Shown here piece after piece: positions 17,925-26,290 of a stretch of 64,000 bases of DNA. The translations under genes were made by a program, and so were the position numbers. The notes below the pieces were generated by a model. It was not told the DNA's origin. It made no database searches and worked only from the letters and a program-made list of their open reading frames with translations. The stretch is from assembly GCF_007846085.1 (NCBI RefSeq), contig NZ_VOEJ01000003.1, forward strand, positions 459,765 to 523,764, read 5' to 3'. Source of the stretch: Mucilaginibacter pallidiroseus (lineage in GTDB: Bacteria > Bacteroidota > Bacteroidia > Sphingobacteriales > Sphingobacteriaceae). How positions within the stretch are numbered: the first letter of the stretch is position 1; each line of letters opens with the position of its first letter.

Positions 17925-18404
17925 CTAAACCTTTTTAATGGTTTCCATTACCGTTTTAAACTCGGGTACTTTATCAAAAGCTTTTACAAGCTGGCCTTTT
18001 GCATCGTAAATAGCTACATAAGGTGTTTGTTTAAGCCCGTAATATTTTTGAACAACGTATGAGTAGCCTTCGGTACCTACAGTAAAATTTGGATAGTTTT
18101 TAAGGTTATACTTTTCGTAAAAAGGTTTTACCATGCGTATATCAACAAAGGTTACCATAACAACCTCAAACTTTTTAAGCTGATTCATTACGGGTTTCAT
18201 CTCGTCCATCATGGCGGTACAGTGCCCGCAATCTGGCGAAAAATAAATAAGTATTACCGGTTTGCCTTTTTGCAAATTGGCCGGGGTTGCATAAGTGTTA
18301 TCAACCTTTTGTATTTTAAACGGGGCAAGTACGGGGGGCGTATTTTGCGCACTGCTACAGGCAGCAAAAATCAGCATGCCCAGCATAAATATCAATCTCT
18401 TCAT
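17925..18404 (-). CDS. Thioredoxin-like (TlpA/AhpC-TSA type) lipoprotein
   Basis: A periplasm-facing thiol protein. The ATG at 18404 is chosen over 18428 because it starts a textbook lipoprotein signal, MKRLIFMLGMLIFAAC, with Cys16 as the lipidated residue. The thioredoxin fold holds a CGHC active site (FSPDCGHCTAMMDEM), a redox pair more like DsbA/PDI than thioredoxin. It lies 3 bases (long start) behind the Gfo/Idh gene on the same strand, so they are co-transcribed. A role in disulfide exchange or reduction at the outer side of the membrane is likely, but the partner is unknown. Confidence 0.82.
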   Translation of the reverse strand: MKRLIFMLGMLIFAACSSAQNTPPVLAPFKIQKVDNTYATPANLQKGKPVILIYFSPDCGHCTAMMDEMKPVMNQLKKFEVVMVTFVDIRMVKPFYEKYNLKNYPNFTVGTEGYSYVVQKYYGLKQTPYVAIYDAKGQLVKAFDKVPEFKTVMETIKKV

Positions 18405-18431
18405 TCTGTTAAGGTCAATTTTTTTCATCTA

Positions 18432-19448
18432 TCAGGCTTCAAGCAATTCAAGCTGCCAGGCTATCTGCTCTTCAGTTATTGGGTATAACGCATTATTGCG
18501 TATTGTATGATACACGGCTTCAAATATCTGGTTGTAGTCGCCCTTTAGCGACGGTACCAGTTCCGTGTGCTTTTGGTTATCGATGTCAACTAAAGTTAAT
18601 ACGCCTTCGTTGCCGGCCGGCTCAATGCCGTATTCAGCATCATCGGGCATCATGCCTTTATCTAACTGCGCTTCCTGCACATCGGTACGGTTCTTAACAA
18701 AACTGCCTAATGTGCCGTTTACCACGAAACCGGGGTAGTCACCAGCTATTAACAAGCCCGATGTAAGGTACACATTCAATTGATTTGGATATATCAGGTG
18801 GAAGTTGAAATAATCGGGCACCTCAGACCCTTCACGGTAAATACCCGTAGTTTTAGTAAAAGATAGCGGTTTGCCGAACAATGCAATGGCATTATCAACA
18901 AGGTGGGCGCCCAAATCATAAACAATACCGTTAGCAGGCATTTCTTTCGACTCCTTGAACGACTTTGGACCAATGACAGCTTTATACCTGTCCATCCGGA
19001 AAATCACTTCAAAAACATTACCCAGGCGGCCACTTTCAATAACCTGTTTGGTAGCTAAAAAACCACTATCGTAACGGCGGTTTTGGTAAAGCATAACATG
19101 CTTGTTCAACCTGCGGGCCGTATCAAACAAAAGCTTTACATCTGCAACGGTAGCAGCAGCCGGTTTTTCCAGCAATACGTGTTTGCCAGCCTCCATAGCA
19201 CGCAGGGCATATTCAAGGTGAGTATTGTTTGGCGTGTTAACAATAATCAGCTCAATCTCTTCGTCGTTCAGCAAATCTTCAACTGCATCATAGCTTATAA
19301 TGTCCGGATAGGTCTCGGCAGCCTTTTTCTTGCTGCGCTCTACAACCGCTTTTAATTTGAAACCCGGATGGGTGTGTATAAAGGGGGCGTGAAATATCCT
19401 GCCCGACATTCCGTAGGCCATTAAGCCTGTTACAATGGTAGATGACAT
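18432..19448 (-). CDS. Gfo/Idh/MocA family oxidoreductase
   Basis: A 338-residue NAD(P)-dependent dehydrogenase. The N-terminal Rossmann fold opens with GLMAYGMSGRIFHAPFI, and HVLLEKPAAATV supplies the family EKP motif with its catalytic lysine; the C-terminal half is the mixed sheet domain that binds a sugar or inositol. It resembles the YdgJ/YvaA branch. Substrate is unknown. It heads a two-gene transcript with the redoxin lipoprotein. Confidence 0.88.
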   Translation of the reverse strand: MSSTIVTGLMAYGMSGRIFHAPFIHTHPGFKLKAVVERSKKKAAETYPDIISYDAVEDLLNDEEIELIIVNTPNNTHLEYALRAMEAGKHVLLEKPAAATVADVKLLFDTARRLNKHVMLYQNRRYDSGFLATKQVIESGRLGNVFEVIFRMDRYKAVIGPKSFKESKEMPANGIVYDLGAHLVDNAIALFGKPLSFTKTTGIYREGSEVPDYFNFHLIYPNQLNVYLTSGLLIAGDYPGFVVNGTLGSFVKNRTDVQEAQLDKGMMPDDAEYGIEPAGNEGVLTLVDIDNQKHTELVPSLKGDYNQIFEAVYHTIRNNALYPITEEQIAWQLELLEA

Positions 19449-19497
19449 ACCGGTAAATTTATATATTAATAATTAGCAACCCAATTTAAAACGGCAC

Positions 19498-19532
19498 AAA
19501 AAAAGGGACAGGCAAGCGCCTGTCCCTTTTTT
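19498..19532 (-). terminator. Strong terminator of the DUF4142 gene
   Basis: AAAAAAGGGACAGGC pairs with GCCTGTCCCTTTTTT around AAGC (about 15 pairs). It lies just behind the DUF4142 stop on the minus strand. Confidence 0.85.
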
Positions 19533-19551
19533 AATTATTTAAGCCTTAAGC

Positions 19552-20133
19552 TTATTTCATTGATTTTTGGATAGCTTCAATTTTAGCTAAGTGTGCTTTA
19601 ACTGTAGGCAAAGTTTTGGTGGCAAAGGCCATCAAGTCCGCATCTTTACAGTTTTTTGAAGCATCTTCTAACATTGATGCTACTTTTTTGTGACCGTCAA
19701 CCATTGCATCAACGTAGGCTTTGTCAAAATCTTTACCTGTTTTTGCGCCAAGGTCAGTAAGCATTTTTTGGTGCTCTTCATCTGGTGCTACCGGTAAAGT
19801 GATATTTTTGGTTTTAGCAATCGCCATTAATTCTTCGTTTGCTTTTGTATGGTCTGATGCCATCATTTCACCAAACTCTTTTACAGCCGGGGTTACTGCT
19901 TTTTCGGCAGCTAATTTGCCGGCAGCAACTTCTGCCATACCTGCGTTAGCAGCATCAGTAGCAAATTTTGCATCGTTAGCATCAACAGCAATACCTGTTG
20001 AACCGTCTGTAGTAGTGTCTTTAACAGCGTTTACGCTATCTGCGGTTTCTTTGCTGTCTTTTGCTTCGTTATTACATGCCTGGAATGATAGGGCTGCAAG
20101 AGCAATCATTGCAGCTAAACTTAATTTTTTCAT
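19552..20133 (-). CDS. DUF4142 domain lipoprotein
   Basis: The ATG at 20133 is preferred over 20184 because it opens a lipoprotein signal, MKKLSLAAMIALAALSFQAC, with the lipid-bearing Cys20. After an acidic, Ser/Thr-rich linker, residues from about 60 to the end form the four-helix ferritin-like DUF4142 domain (FATDAANAGMAEVAAGKLA, later MASDHTKANEELMAIAK and VDGHKKVASMLEDASK). DUF4142 proteins are exported and abundant in Bacteroidota; suggested roles in stress or metal handling are unproven. It is a single-gene unit between a terminator and the divergent gcvH promoter. Confidence 0.88.
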   Translation of the reverse strand: MKKLSLAAMIALAALSFQACNNEAKDSKETADSVNAVKDTTTDGSTGIAVDANDAKFATDAANAGMAEVAAGKLAAEKAVTPAVKEFGEMMASDHTKANEELMAIAKTKNITLPVAPDEEHQKMLTDLGAKTGKDFDKAYVDAMVDGHKKVASMLEDASKNCKDADLMAFATKTLPTVKAHLAKIEAIQKSMK

Positions 20134-20236
20134 GTTAGATGTTTTTTTGGTTTTTAAGTTAATGCTTAACAGCAACGATATCATAATGTTTTTAAGTGGT
20201 TACGGTTTGTTACGTTTGGTAAAATTGACGCCGTTA

Positions 20237-20266
20237 TTGTTATACCTTAAAGTTTTGTTATTTTTG
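20237..20266 (+). promoter_or_regulatory. gcvH promoter
   Basis: TTG (20237-20239), 19 bases, then TATTTTTG (20259-20266) fits the Bacteroidota consensus TTG-N19-TAnnTTTG. The gcvH ATG is 19 bases further on. Confidence 0.7.
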
Positions 20267-20285
20267 AGCAACTAAAAAAACAGAT

Positions 20286-20666
20286 ATGAATTTTCCTGCT
20301 GAACTAAAATATACAAGCGACCACGAATGGATACGTGTTGAAGGCGATGTAGCTTATATTGGTATTACTGAATTTGCCCAGGGCGAACTTGGCGACATTG
20401 TTTACATCGACATTAATACAGTGGGGCAGGAAGTTGCTAAAGAAACTGTATTTGGCACTGTAGAAGCAGTTAAAACCGTATCAGATTTATTTATGCCGGT
20501 TGATGGTACTGTACTTGAGGTTAATCCTAAATTGGACAGCCAGCCGGAACTTGTAAACAGCGACCCATACGGCGATGGCTGGATGGTTAAAATTAGCCTT
20601 GCCAATGCTGCCGACGCAGATAACCTTTTAACTGCCGATGCGTATAAAGGCGTGATTGGCGTATAG
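20286..20666 (+). CDS. gcvH: Glycine cleavage system H protein
   Basis: A 126-residue lipoyl carrier that shuttles the methylamine intermediate between the P, T and L proteins of glycine cleavage. The lipoylation site is Lys63 in [13 protein letters not shown], and [20 protein letters not shown] is the family N-terminus. Length is full. The other gcv genes are not in this window; instead gcvH leads a small operon with vanZ (4-base gap) and a short lipoprotein gene. Confidence 0.97.
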   Translation: MNFPAELKYTSDHEWIRVEGDVAYIGITEFAQGELGDIVYIDINTVGQEVAKETVFGTVEAVKTVSDLFMPVDGTVLEVNPKLDSQPELVNSDPYGDGWMVKISLANAADADNLLTADAYKGVIGV

Positions 20667-20670
20667 TTAA

Positions 20671-21066
20671 ATGATTCAAAAAATTAAATATTACAGGCCC
20701 GCTATTTTGTGGGCCTTATTTATTTTAGTGATATGTAACCTGCCCCTGGGCGGCATTGACAAATCGCCACGTTTTTTTCCGGGCTTTGATAAACTGGTGC
20801 ATTGCGGCTTGTTTGCTGTACTGGCTGTATTGTACTCGTTGGGTAGTATAATGCGCTGGAACACCCGTACTGTACGTATAGAGATAGCTGTTAAAAATAC
20901 CATAGTGCTTATTAGTTACGGGGCGCTTATAGAATGGTTGCAAACCTACGTTTTTACCTGGCGCAGCGGCGACTGGAACGATTTGTTTGCTGATACGATT
21001 GGCGCTTGCCTGGGCATGTTTAGTGTGTTGGTTACTGCTTATGCTTTAAATCATGAAAAGAAGTAA
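20671..21066 (+). CDS. VanZ-like family membrane protein
   Basis: A 131-residue inner-membrane protein with four hydrophobic helices. ALFILVICNLPLGGIDKSPR, then FDKLVHCGLFAVLAVLYSLG and the late ALIEWLQTYVFTWRSGDWNDLFADTIGACLG match the VanZ/PhoP-like pattern of conserved Asp, His, Glu and Asp-Asn residues. VanZ proteins are linked to glycopeptide resistance and lipid or wall processes, but the reaction is unknown. It starts 4 bases after gcvH, so it is translated from the same message. Confidence 0.88.
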   Translation: MIQKIKYYRPAILWALFILVICNLPLGGIDKSPRFFPGFDKLVHCGLFAVLAVLYSLGSIMRWNTRTVRIEIAVKNTIVLISYGALIEWLQTYVFTWRSGDWNDLFADTIGACLGMFSVLVTAYALNHEKK

Positions 21067-21190
21067 ATTATTAATACTCGTTGCAGCCATTACCGTATTT
21101 GCATCATCATGCGGCATTTTTAAAAAGGACTGCAATTGCCCGCACTTCGGCAAAATCAAGGTTGATGCTCCAGCCGGCCACAGGGCGTAA
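21053..21190 (+). CDS. 45-residue cysteine-containing lipoprotein
   Basis: An ATG at 21053, inside the end of vanZ (14-base overlap), opens a 45-codon frame: MKRSKLLILVAAITVFASSC, then GIFKKDCNCPHFGKIK and a short tail ending at TAA 21188-21190. The first 20 residues are a clear lipoprotein signal with Cys20. After it comes a CNCP pair in a short basic peptide. Overlap with vanZ and a proper signal support it as a gene despite its size. No known family; the Cys-x-Cys could bind a metal (guess). Confidence 0.65.
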   Translation: MKRSKLLILVAAITVFASSCGIFKKDCNCPHFGKIKVDAPAGHRA

Positions 21191-21243
21191 TTATCATAGT
21201 ATAGTACTTTTGTGGTTAATAATCCATTAGCCAACCCTCGCTA

Positions 21244-21274
21244 TTTGGATTTATTTTAAATAAGACTACCTTTG
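21244..21274 (+). promoter_or_regulatory. feoAB promoter with internal palindrome
   Basis: TTTG (21244-21247), exactly 19 bases, then TACCTTTG (21267-21274) is a full consensus promoter. The spacer holds the palindrome TTATTTTAAATAA (21251-21263), placed to block polymerase; an AT-rich palindrome here suits an iron-dependent repressor of the Fur or DtxR type (inference). A second -7-like TACTTTTG lies at 21205-21212, and both are followed by TGTGGT, as if the region were duplicated. Confidence 0.75.
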
Positions 21275-21291
21275 TGGTCTAATTTAAGCAA

Positions 21292-21507
21292 ATGACACTT
21301 TCGCAACTTGAAGTAGGGGAAACTGGGATAGTAAAGGAATTTACTGATCTGGAAATGTCTGTTAAGTTGATGGAGATGGGCTGTCTGCCCGGCGAACAGG
21401 TTAGGGTTTGCCGTATAGCACCGCTCGGAGATCCGATTGCCATACAGGTATCCGGATACCAGCTCAGTTTGCGTAAGTTTGAAGCTTCGACCATAATTTT
21501 GCAGTAA
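21292..21507 (+). CDS. feoA: Ferrous iron transport protein A
   Basis: A 71-residue SH3-like cytoplasmic protein that works with FeoB. TLSQLEVGETGIVKEF, then MEMGCLPGEQVRVCRIAPLG and DPIAIQVSGYQLSLRK is the complete FeoA fold. It sits 5 bases ahead of feoB behind a consensus promoter with a palindromic operator candidate. Confidence 0.93.
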   Translation: MTLSQLEVGETGIVKEFTDLEMSVKLMEMGCLPGEQVRVCRIAPLGDPIAIQVSGYQLSLRKFEASTIILQ

Positions 21508-21512
21508 TTTCA

Positions 21513-23624
21513 TTGAAACCTGATATCAGAGTAGCACTTGTAGGCAATCCTAACACCGGTAAATCGACATTATTTAATGCCCTAACCGGCTTAAACCAAA
21601 AAGTTGGAAACTTTCCGGGTGTTACTGTTGATAAGAAAACTGGGATAGCCCAATTACCTGATGGCCGCCGTGCCGAAATCATTGATCTTCCTGGCACCTA
21701 CAGCTTATACCCGAAAAGTAAAGACGAATCTATCGTGTTTTCGGTATTAGCTGAAAAAGGTTCAGCGCTTACGCCCGATCTTATTGTTATTATTATAGAT
21801 GCTACCAATCTAAAGCGTAACCTGCTTTTGTACACACAGGTAGCTGATTTAAAAATCCCGGTTGTTATTGCTTTAAATATGATGGATATGGCTGCAAAGG
21901 CCAACATCAGTATTGACATTGATTTATTGTCGAGACGTCTTGGGGTGCCTGTTGTACCTGTATCCGCCCGAAAGGTTGAAGGTATTGACGATTTAAAGAA
22001 AGTTATTTCGTTTGCCAACAAGCACGCAATGCAAGTAGATTCTATCGATGTGCATGCTATAGCTCCGGCTTTAATAGCCGACATCAGTAATGAGGTGGAG
22101 GTTGAAAGCCCATACTACGCCCTTCAACTTGCCCATCAGCATGAATATCTTAATTTTTTAACGCCGGCACAAAGCGATAAGATAGAGGAACTTGAAAAAA
22201 AACACAGCTTCCATTCGCAAAAGGCACAGGCGGCAGAAACTATTGCGCGTTATAATTATATAAACGATGTTTTATATGATACAGTGCAAACGCCGGAGAC
22301 CGCGCACGAAGAAAGCGTGAGTAATAAGATCGACCATATCCTGACACACCGTGTATTTGGGTTTGTAATATTTATGGCTGTATTGCTGTTTATGTTTCAA
22401 TCGATATTTGCATGGTCGGAGTACCCGATGTCGCTGATCGAGGATGGGTTTGTTTGGGCCGAGGGTTTACTGCGCGGCGTTTTACCTGCCGGTCCATTGG
22501 CCGATTTGCTTATCGACGGTGTAGTAGCGGGTTTAAGCGGTGTGCTTGTGTTTATCCCGCAAATAGCTATTTTATTTGCTTTTATATCGATACTTGAAGA
22601 TACGGGCTATATGTCGCGCGTTACGTTTATGATGGATAAGATCATGCGTAAGGTAGGTCTCAATGGTAAATCGGTAGTACCATTGATAGGCGGGTTTGCC
22701 TGCGCTGTACCATCTATTATGAGTACCCGCACCATTGAGAACTGGAAAGACCGTATGATAACCATTATGGTTACGCCATTGGTGGCCTGTTCGGCACGTT
22801 TACCGGTTTATACTTTATTAATTGCATTGGTAGTACCTAACAAAAATGTTTGGTGGATATTTAACCTGCAGGGCCTTGCGCTTACCGGTATGTATGTGTT
22901 AAGCCTTGTATCGGCAGTTATTGTAGCCTTTGTGATGAAGTTTATACTTAAAGCACGCGAGCGTGGCTACTTTATAATGGAGCTGCCCGTTTACCGTATG
23001 CCAAGGTGGAACAACGTTTTATTCTCGATGTACGAGCGTTCAAAAGCTTTTGTTGTGCAGGCTGGTAAAGTAATTATTGCGGTATCAATTATTCTTTGGG
23101 TACTGTCATCATACGGACCGGGTAACCGTTTCGAAAACATCAAGAAAAAATACAGCCAGCCGCAGTACACGCAAAAGTTGCCGCAGGCAGATCTGGACAG
23201 ATTGATATCATCCGAAAAACTGGAAAATTCATACGCAGGTGTTTTAGGCCACAGTATCGAGCCTGTTATAAAGCCACTTGGCTACGATTGGAAAATAGGC
23301 ATAGCCCTTATTACATCTTTTGCTGCCCGCGAGGTATTTGTGGGTACCATGGCTACAATCTACAGCGTGGAAGGTGATGCCGATAACATTACATCTGTGC
23401 AGGATAAAATGCGGAGCGCAAAAACGCCGGAAGGCAAACCAGTATTTACACTGGCGGTTGCATTCTCGCTTATGATGTTTTACGCTTTCGCCATGCAATG
23501 CGCCAGCACTGTTGCCGTAGTTTACCGTGAAACCAAAAACTGGCGCTGGCCAGCCGCTCAATTAGTCTACATGACATTGTTGGCCTACGGAGCAGCTTTG
23601 CTGACCTACAATCTCTTGAAGTAA
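21513..23624 (+). CDS. feoB: Ferrous iron transporter B
   Basis: A 703-residue GTP-gated inner-membrane Fe(II) transporter. The start codon is TTG at 21513, which gives MKPDIRVALVGNPNTGKST with the G1 loop at 11-18; DLPGTYSL is G3 and ALNMMDMA the G4 region (Asn-Met-x-Asp). The membrane half carries two Gate motifs, including LIGGFACAVPSIMSTRTIEN and a later VGTMATIYSV. No FeoC follows. Length and domain order are normal. Together with feoA it forms a two-gene operon for anaerobic or low-oxygen iron uptake. Confidence 0.96.
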   Translation: MKPDIRVALVGNPNTGKSTLFNALTGLNQKVGNFPGVTVDKKTGIAQLPDGRRAEIIDLPGTYSLYPKSKDESIVFSVLAEKGSALTPDLIVIIIDATNLKRNLLLYTQVADLKIPVVIALNMMDMAAKANISIDIDLLSRRLGVPVVPVSARKVEGIDDLKKVISFANKHAMQVDSIDVHAIAPALIADISNEVEVESPYYALQLAHQHEYLNFLTPAQSDKIEELEKKHSFHSQKAQAAETIARYNYINDVLYDTVQTPETAHEESVSNKIDHILTHRVFGFVIFMAVLLFMFQSIFAWSEYPMSLIEDGFVWAEGLLRGVLPAGPLADLLIDGVVAGLSGVLVFIPQIAILFAFISILEDTGYMSRVTFMMDKIMRKVGLNGKSVVPLIGGFACAVPSIMSTRTIENWKDRMITIMVTPLVACSARLPVYTLLIALVVPNKNVWWIFNLQGLALTGMYVLSLVSAVIVAFVMKFILKARERGYFIMELPVYRMPRWNNVLFSMYERSKAFVVQAGKVIIAVSIILWVLSSYGPGNRFENIKKKYSQPQYTQKLPQADLDRLISSEKLENSYAGVLGHSIEPVIKPLGYDWKIGIALITSFAAREVFVGTMATIYSVEGDADNITSVQDKMRSAKTPEGKPVFTLAVAFSLMMFYAFAMQCASTVAVVYRETKNWRWPAAQLVYMTLLAYGAALLTYNLLK

Positions 23625-23686
23625 GCTTTTGAGCTGAAGGGTGAAAGCAGACGACGTTTGAACTTACCGAAGCATTTGTCAAGAGG

Positions 23687-24064
23687 TTAAAACCCATCTT
23701 CTAATTCTGTAATGACAAGGGATGGGTCACTCGTAGCATATCTTATTCTTACACTGTCATTCTTCCCCAAGTGTCGCGGATTGTTACTCCAACCTCCGAT
23801 GTATTCATACTCTTTTCCTTTTACAACGTATTTTATATGAATCGACTTGCCCTTATAGTAAAATATCAAAGTAATAACGCCATTGGTATAAACGCAACCG
23901 TTATTAACTGCTTTAAGCCGGACTGTATTTTCTTGGTCTGATGTCTTACCTAACCAGTAAAGGCCACTAATTATTATCGCTGTAATTACTAATAAAGTAA
24001 CTAGCGCATCTTTTTTTTCCTGCTTGCTCAGGGGCCTTTTCTGTTCAGGTTTCTTTTTTATCAT
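23687..24064 (-). CDS. Hypothetical single-pass membrane protein
   Basis: The ATG at 24064 (MIKKKPEQKRPLSKQEKKDA) is preferred; an in-frame ATG at 24103 would add 13 residues of unlikely sequence. A basic cytoplasmic head is followed by one helix (LVTLLVITAIIISGLYWLG) and an outer domain of about 80 residues with VYTNGVITLIFYYKGKSIHI and the end NDSVRIRYATSDPSLVITEL, a beta-rich pattern common in small Bacteroidota proteins of unknown function. It is a lone gene between feoB and the SprT-like gene, both on the other strand, flanked by degenerate repeats. Confidence 0.65.
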   Translation of the reverse strand: MIKKKPEQKRPLSKQEKKDALVTLLVITAIIISGLYWLGKTSDQENTVRLKAVNNGCVYTNGVITLIFYYKGKSIHIKYVVKGKEYEYIGGWSNNPRHLGKNDSVRIRYATSDPSLVITELEDGF

Positions 24065-24218
24065 TGACACGAAAGTAATAATTGCGTCCATACTTACTTC
24101 CAATTTAGCTTCTACCTTCTTTCCTTTTTGCTAGAAAAGCTTTCAGCCTTAGTCTTTACGCTTTTAGCTGAATACAGCTTTCTTCCGCAAAACGCTTATC
24201 TTTGAATAGAGGTAAAAA

Positions 24219-24839
24219 TTGGATAAAGTAAAAATATTAGAAAAGTATCTACCGCCGGATGCGGCTCCACTTATAGGCCGCTGGATAGATTATTTTAAAT
24301 GTGAATTCAAGATCTCGCGTAACCGCAACAGTAAATTTGGCGATTACCGCGCACCTTATCAAGGCAAGGGGCACCGCATATCGGTAAATTACGATCTTAA
24401 CCCTTACGCTTTCCTGGTAACTACGGTACATGAGTTTGCGCACCTGCATACCTGGAACGAGTACCAGCTTAAAGCCAAGCCGCACGGCACCGAGTGGAAA
24501 AATAATTTTAAGAAAATGATGCAGCCTTTTTTTGAAAAGGACGTTTTCCCTGCGGATATCAAGCAAGCTATAACAAGCTATTTAAACAACCCGGCAGCTT
24601 CGAGCTGCTCGGACCTTACGCTATACCGATCGCTACGTAAGTATGATGCACCCAAGGAGAATATAGTTACCGTTGAGAAACTGCCGCTAAAAACCGTTTT
24701 CAAATTAAAGGATGGCCGGGTTTTTCGCAAAGAAGAAAAGCTACGCAAGCGATATCGTTGTACCGAATTAGCAACCAAACGCATTTACCTCTTCAGCCCC
24801 GTAGCCGAAGTTGAAGTTATTGAAAATTACAATAAGTGA
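24219..24839 (+). CDS. SprT-like zinc metalloprotease domain protein
   Basis: A 206-residue protein starting at TTG (24219). HEFAHLHTW holds the zinc HExxH-type site (His71, Glu72, His75) and KPHGTEWKNNFKKMM supplies the third ligand (His89), as in SprT/Spartan proteases. The C-terminal half (LPLKTVFKLKDGRVFRKEEK, then LRKRYRCTELATKRIYLFSP) replaces the zinc ribbon of SprT with a small basic beta domain. The proteolytic target is unknown; Spartan relatives degrade DNA-protein crosslinks. Confidence 0.87.
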   Translation: MDKVKILEKYLPPDAAPLIGRWIDYFKCEFKISRNRNSKFGDYRAPYQGKGHRISVNYDLNPYAFLVTTVHEFAHLHTWNEYQLKAKPHGTEWKNNFKKMMQPFFEKDVFPADIKQAITSYLNNPAASSCSDLTLYRSLRKYDAPKENIVTVEKLPLKTVFKLKDGRVFRKEEKLRKRYRCTELATKRIYLFSPVAEVEVIENYNK

Positions 24840-24907
24840 TTAGCCGGCAAGTATCTTACAAGAGGGCTGGCCGCGAAAATATTTTTCCCAAACGCTGTAA
24901 AAACAAA

Positions 24908-24929
24908 GAGGGAAGCTTTCGCCTCCCTC
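24908..24929 (-). terminator. Terminator of the ammonium transporter gene
   Basis: GAGGGAAGC and GCCTCCCTC pair around TTTC with one A-C mismatch; on the minus strand the stem runs into TTTGTTTTTA. It is 57 bases beyond the amt stop. The bases between are a TTAGTTAGTAG low-complexity run. Confidence 0.65.
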
Positions 24930-24985
24930 CCGTTAGTTAGTAGTAGTTAGTAGTAAAATTGTAATAGGTCAGTTCAACAAATATT

Positions 24986-26290
24986 TTATAATTCCTCGTC
25001 ATGCTGGCTAACGTCTAATCCTGCAAGTTCATCTTCAGCAGTTACACGCAGCGGGCTTATAAGGTCTGTTACTTTCAATAATATAAACGAGCCCACAAAG
25101 GCAAATGCCGATACAGCTACCAAAGCAATAAGGTGTTTTACAAATAAGCCTGTTTCGCCATAAAATAGGCCATCTGCACCTAATGAGTTAACGCTCTTGG
25201 TTGCAAATACGCCTGTCAAAAGCATACCTACCATACCACCTACACCGTGGCAAGGAAATACGTCCAGCGTATCATCGATATTGGTTTTGCTTCTCCAGAT
25301 AACAACCAGGTTGCTTACAACGGCTGCTACTATACCAACAATAAGCGAGCTTGATACGGTGATAAAACCGGCAGCTGGCGTTACAGCAACCAAGCCTACA
25401 ACCGCACCTATACAGGCACCCATTGCCGAAGGTTTTTTACCCCTCAGGATATCAAAGAATATCCATGACATGGCAGCTGCAGCTGATGCAGTAGTGGTGG
25501 TAGCTAAAGCAGTAGCCGCTAACTCGCCCGAGCCCAAGGCAGACCCTGCGTTAAAACCAAACCAGCCGAACCAAAGTAAGCCTGTACCTAAAATTACATA
25601 GCTGATACGTGCCGGGGTGTGTGCCTCCGGTATTTCGTTACGTTTTTTGAGGAATAAGGCCGAGGCTAACGCCGCCCAACCTGCAGACATGTGTACTACC
25701 GTACCGCCGGCAAAGTCAAGTACACCCATTTTAAAGAAGAACCCATCCGGGTGCCATGTAGCGTGAGCCAATGGAATGTATATGATAACGATGAAAAGGG
25801 TAATGAAAATAAGGTAAGAGTTAAAACGAATACGCTCTGCAAATGCACCTGTAATTAACGCCGGAGTAATAACAGCGAATTTTAATTGAAACATGGCAAA
25901 CAGAATCACCGGTATGGTACCACCCAGCCATGCAACGCCGAGTGTATTCTGCATCATAAAGAATGTTTTAGGGTTACCAAGAAAGCCACCACCAATGTCA
26001 TCACCAAAGGCCATACTAAAGCCAAATACTACCCAAATAATAGTTATCAGTCCCATACAAACAAAGCTTTGCAGCATGGTTGAAATAACATTTTTTTTAC
26101 GCACCATACCGCCATAAAAGAAGGCAAGTCCGGGAGTCATCAAAAGCACTAATGCAGTGGAAATAAGAATCCATGCAATGTCGGCACCGTTGTAGGTCGT
26201 AGCGGGCTTCACTGCCGTAATGTTTCCCGGATATATTAATGCCAGGATAACAACAATGACCAAGATACCAAAGGGTACAACTTTTTTCAT
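24986..26290 (-). CDS. amt: Ammonium transporter
   Basis: A 434-residue Amt/MEP/Rh channel with an N-terminal signal-like helix and 11 membrane segments. ADIAWILISTALVLLMTPGLAFFYGGMVRKKNVIS is the family opening, GGTVVHMSAGWAALA has the first pore histidine, GTGLLWFGWFGFNAGSALG the pore region and CHGVGGMVGMLLTGVFA the second histidine. The usual GlnB/GlnK partner gene is not next to it. A C-terminal acidic tail ends DELAGLDVSQHDEEL. Confidence 0.95.
   Translation of the reverse strand: MKKVVPFGILVIVVILALIYPGNITAVKPATTYNGADIAWILISTALVLLMTPGLAFFYGGMVRKKNVISTMLQSFVCMGLITIIWVVFGFSMAFGDDIGGGFLGNPKTFFMMQNTLGVAWLGGTIPVILFAMFQLKFAVITPALITGAFAERIRFNSYLIFITLFIVIIYIPLAHATWHPDGFFFKMGVLDFAGGTVVHMSAGWAALASALFLKKRNEIPEAHTPARISYVILGTGLLWFGWFGFNAGSALGSGELAATALATTTTASAAAAMSWIFFDILRGKKPSAMGACIGAVVGLVAVTPAAGFITVSSSLIVGIVAAVVSNLVVIWRSKTNIDDTLDVFPCHGVGGMVGMLLTGVFATKSVNSLGADGLFYGETGLFVKHLIALVAVSAFAFVGSFILLKVTDLISPLRVTAEDELAGLDVSQHDEEL

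Noticed and set aside
19721..20275. Plus-strand frame of 184 codons over the DUF4142 gene
   Set aside because: Complement of the Ala/Lys-rich lipoprotein; hydrophobic Ser/Ala composition is a codon shadow, and it runs through the gcvH promoter.
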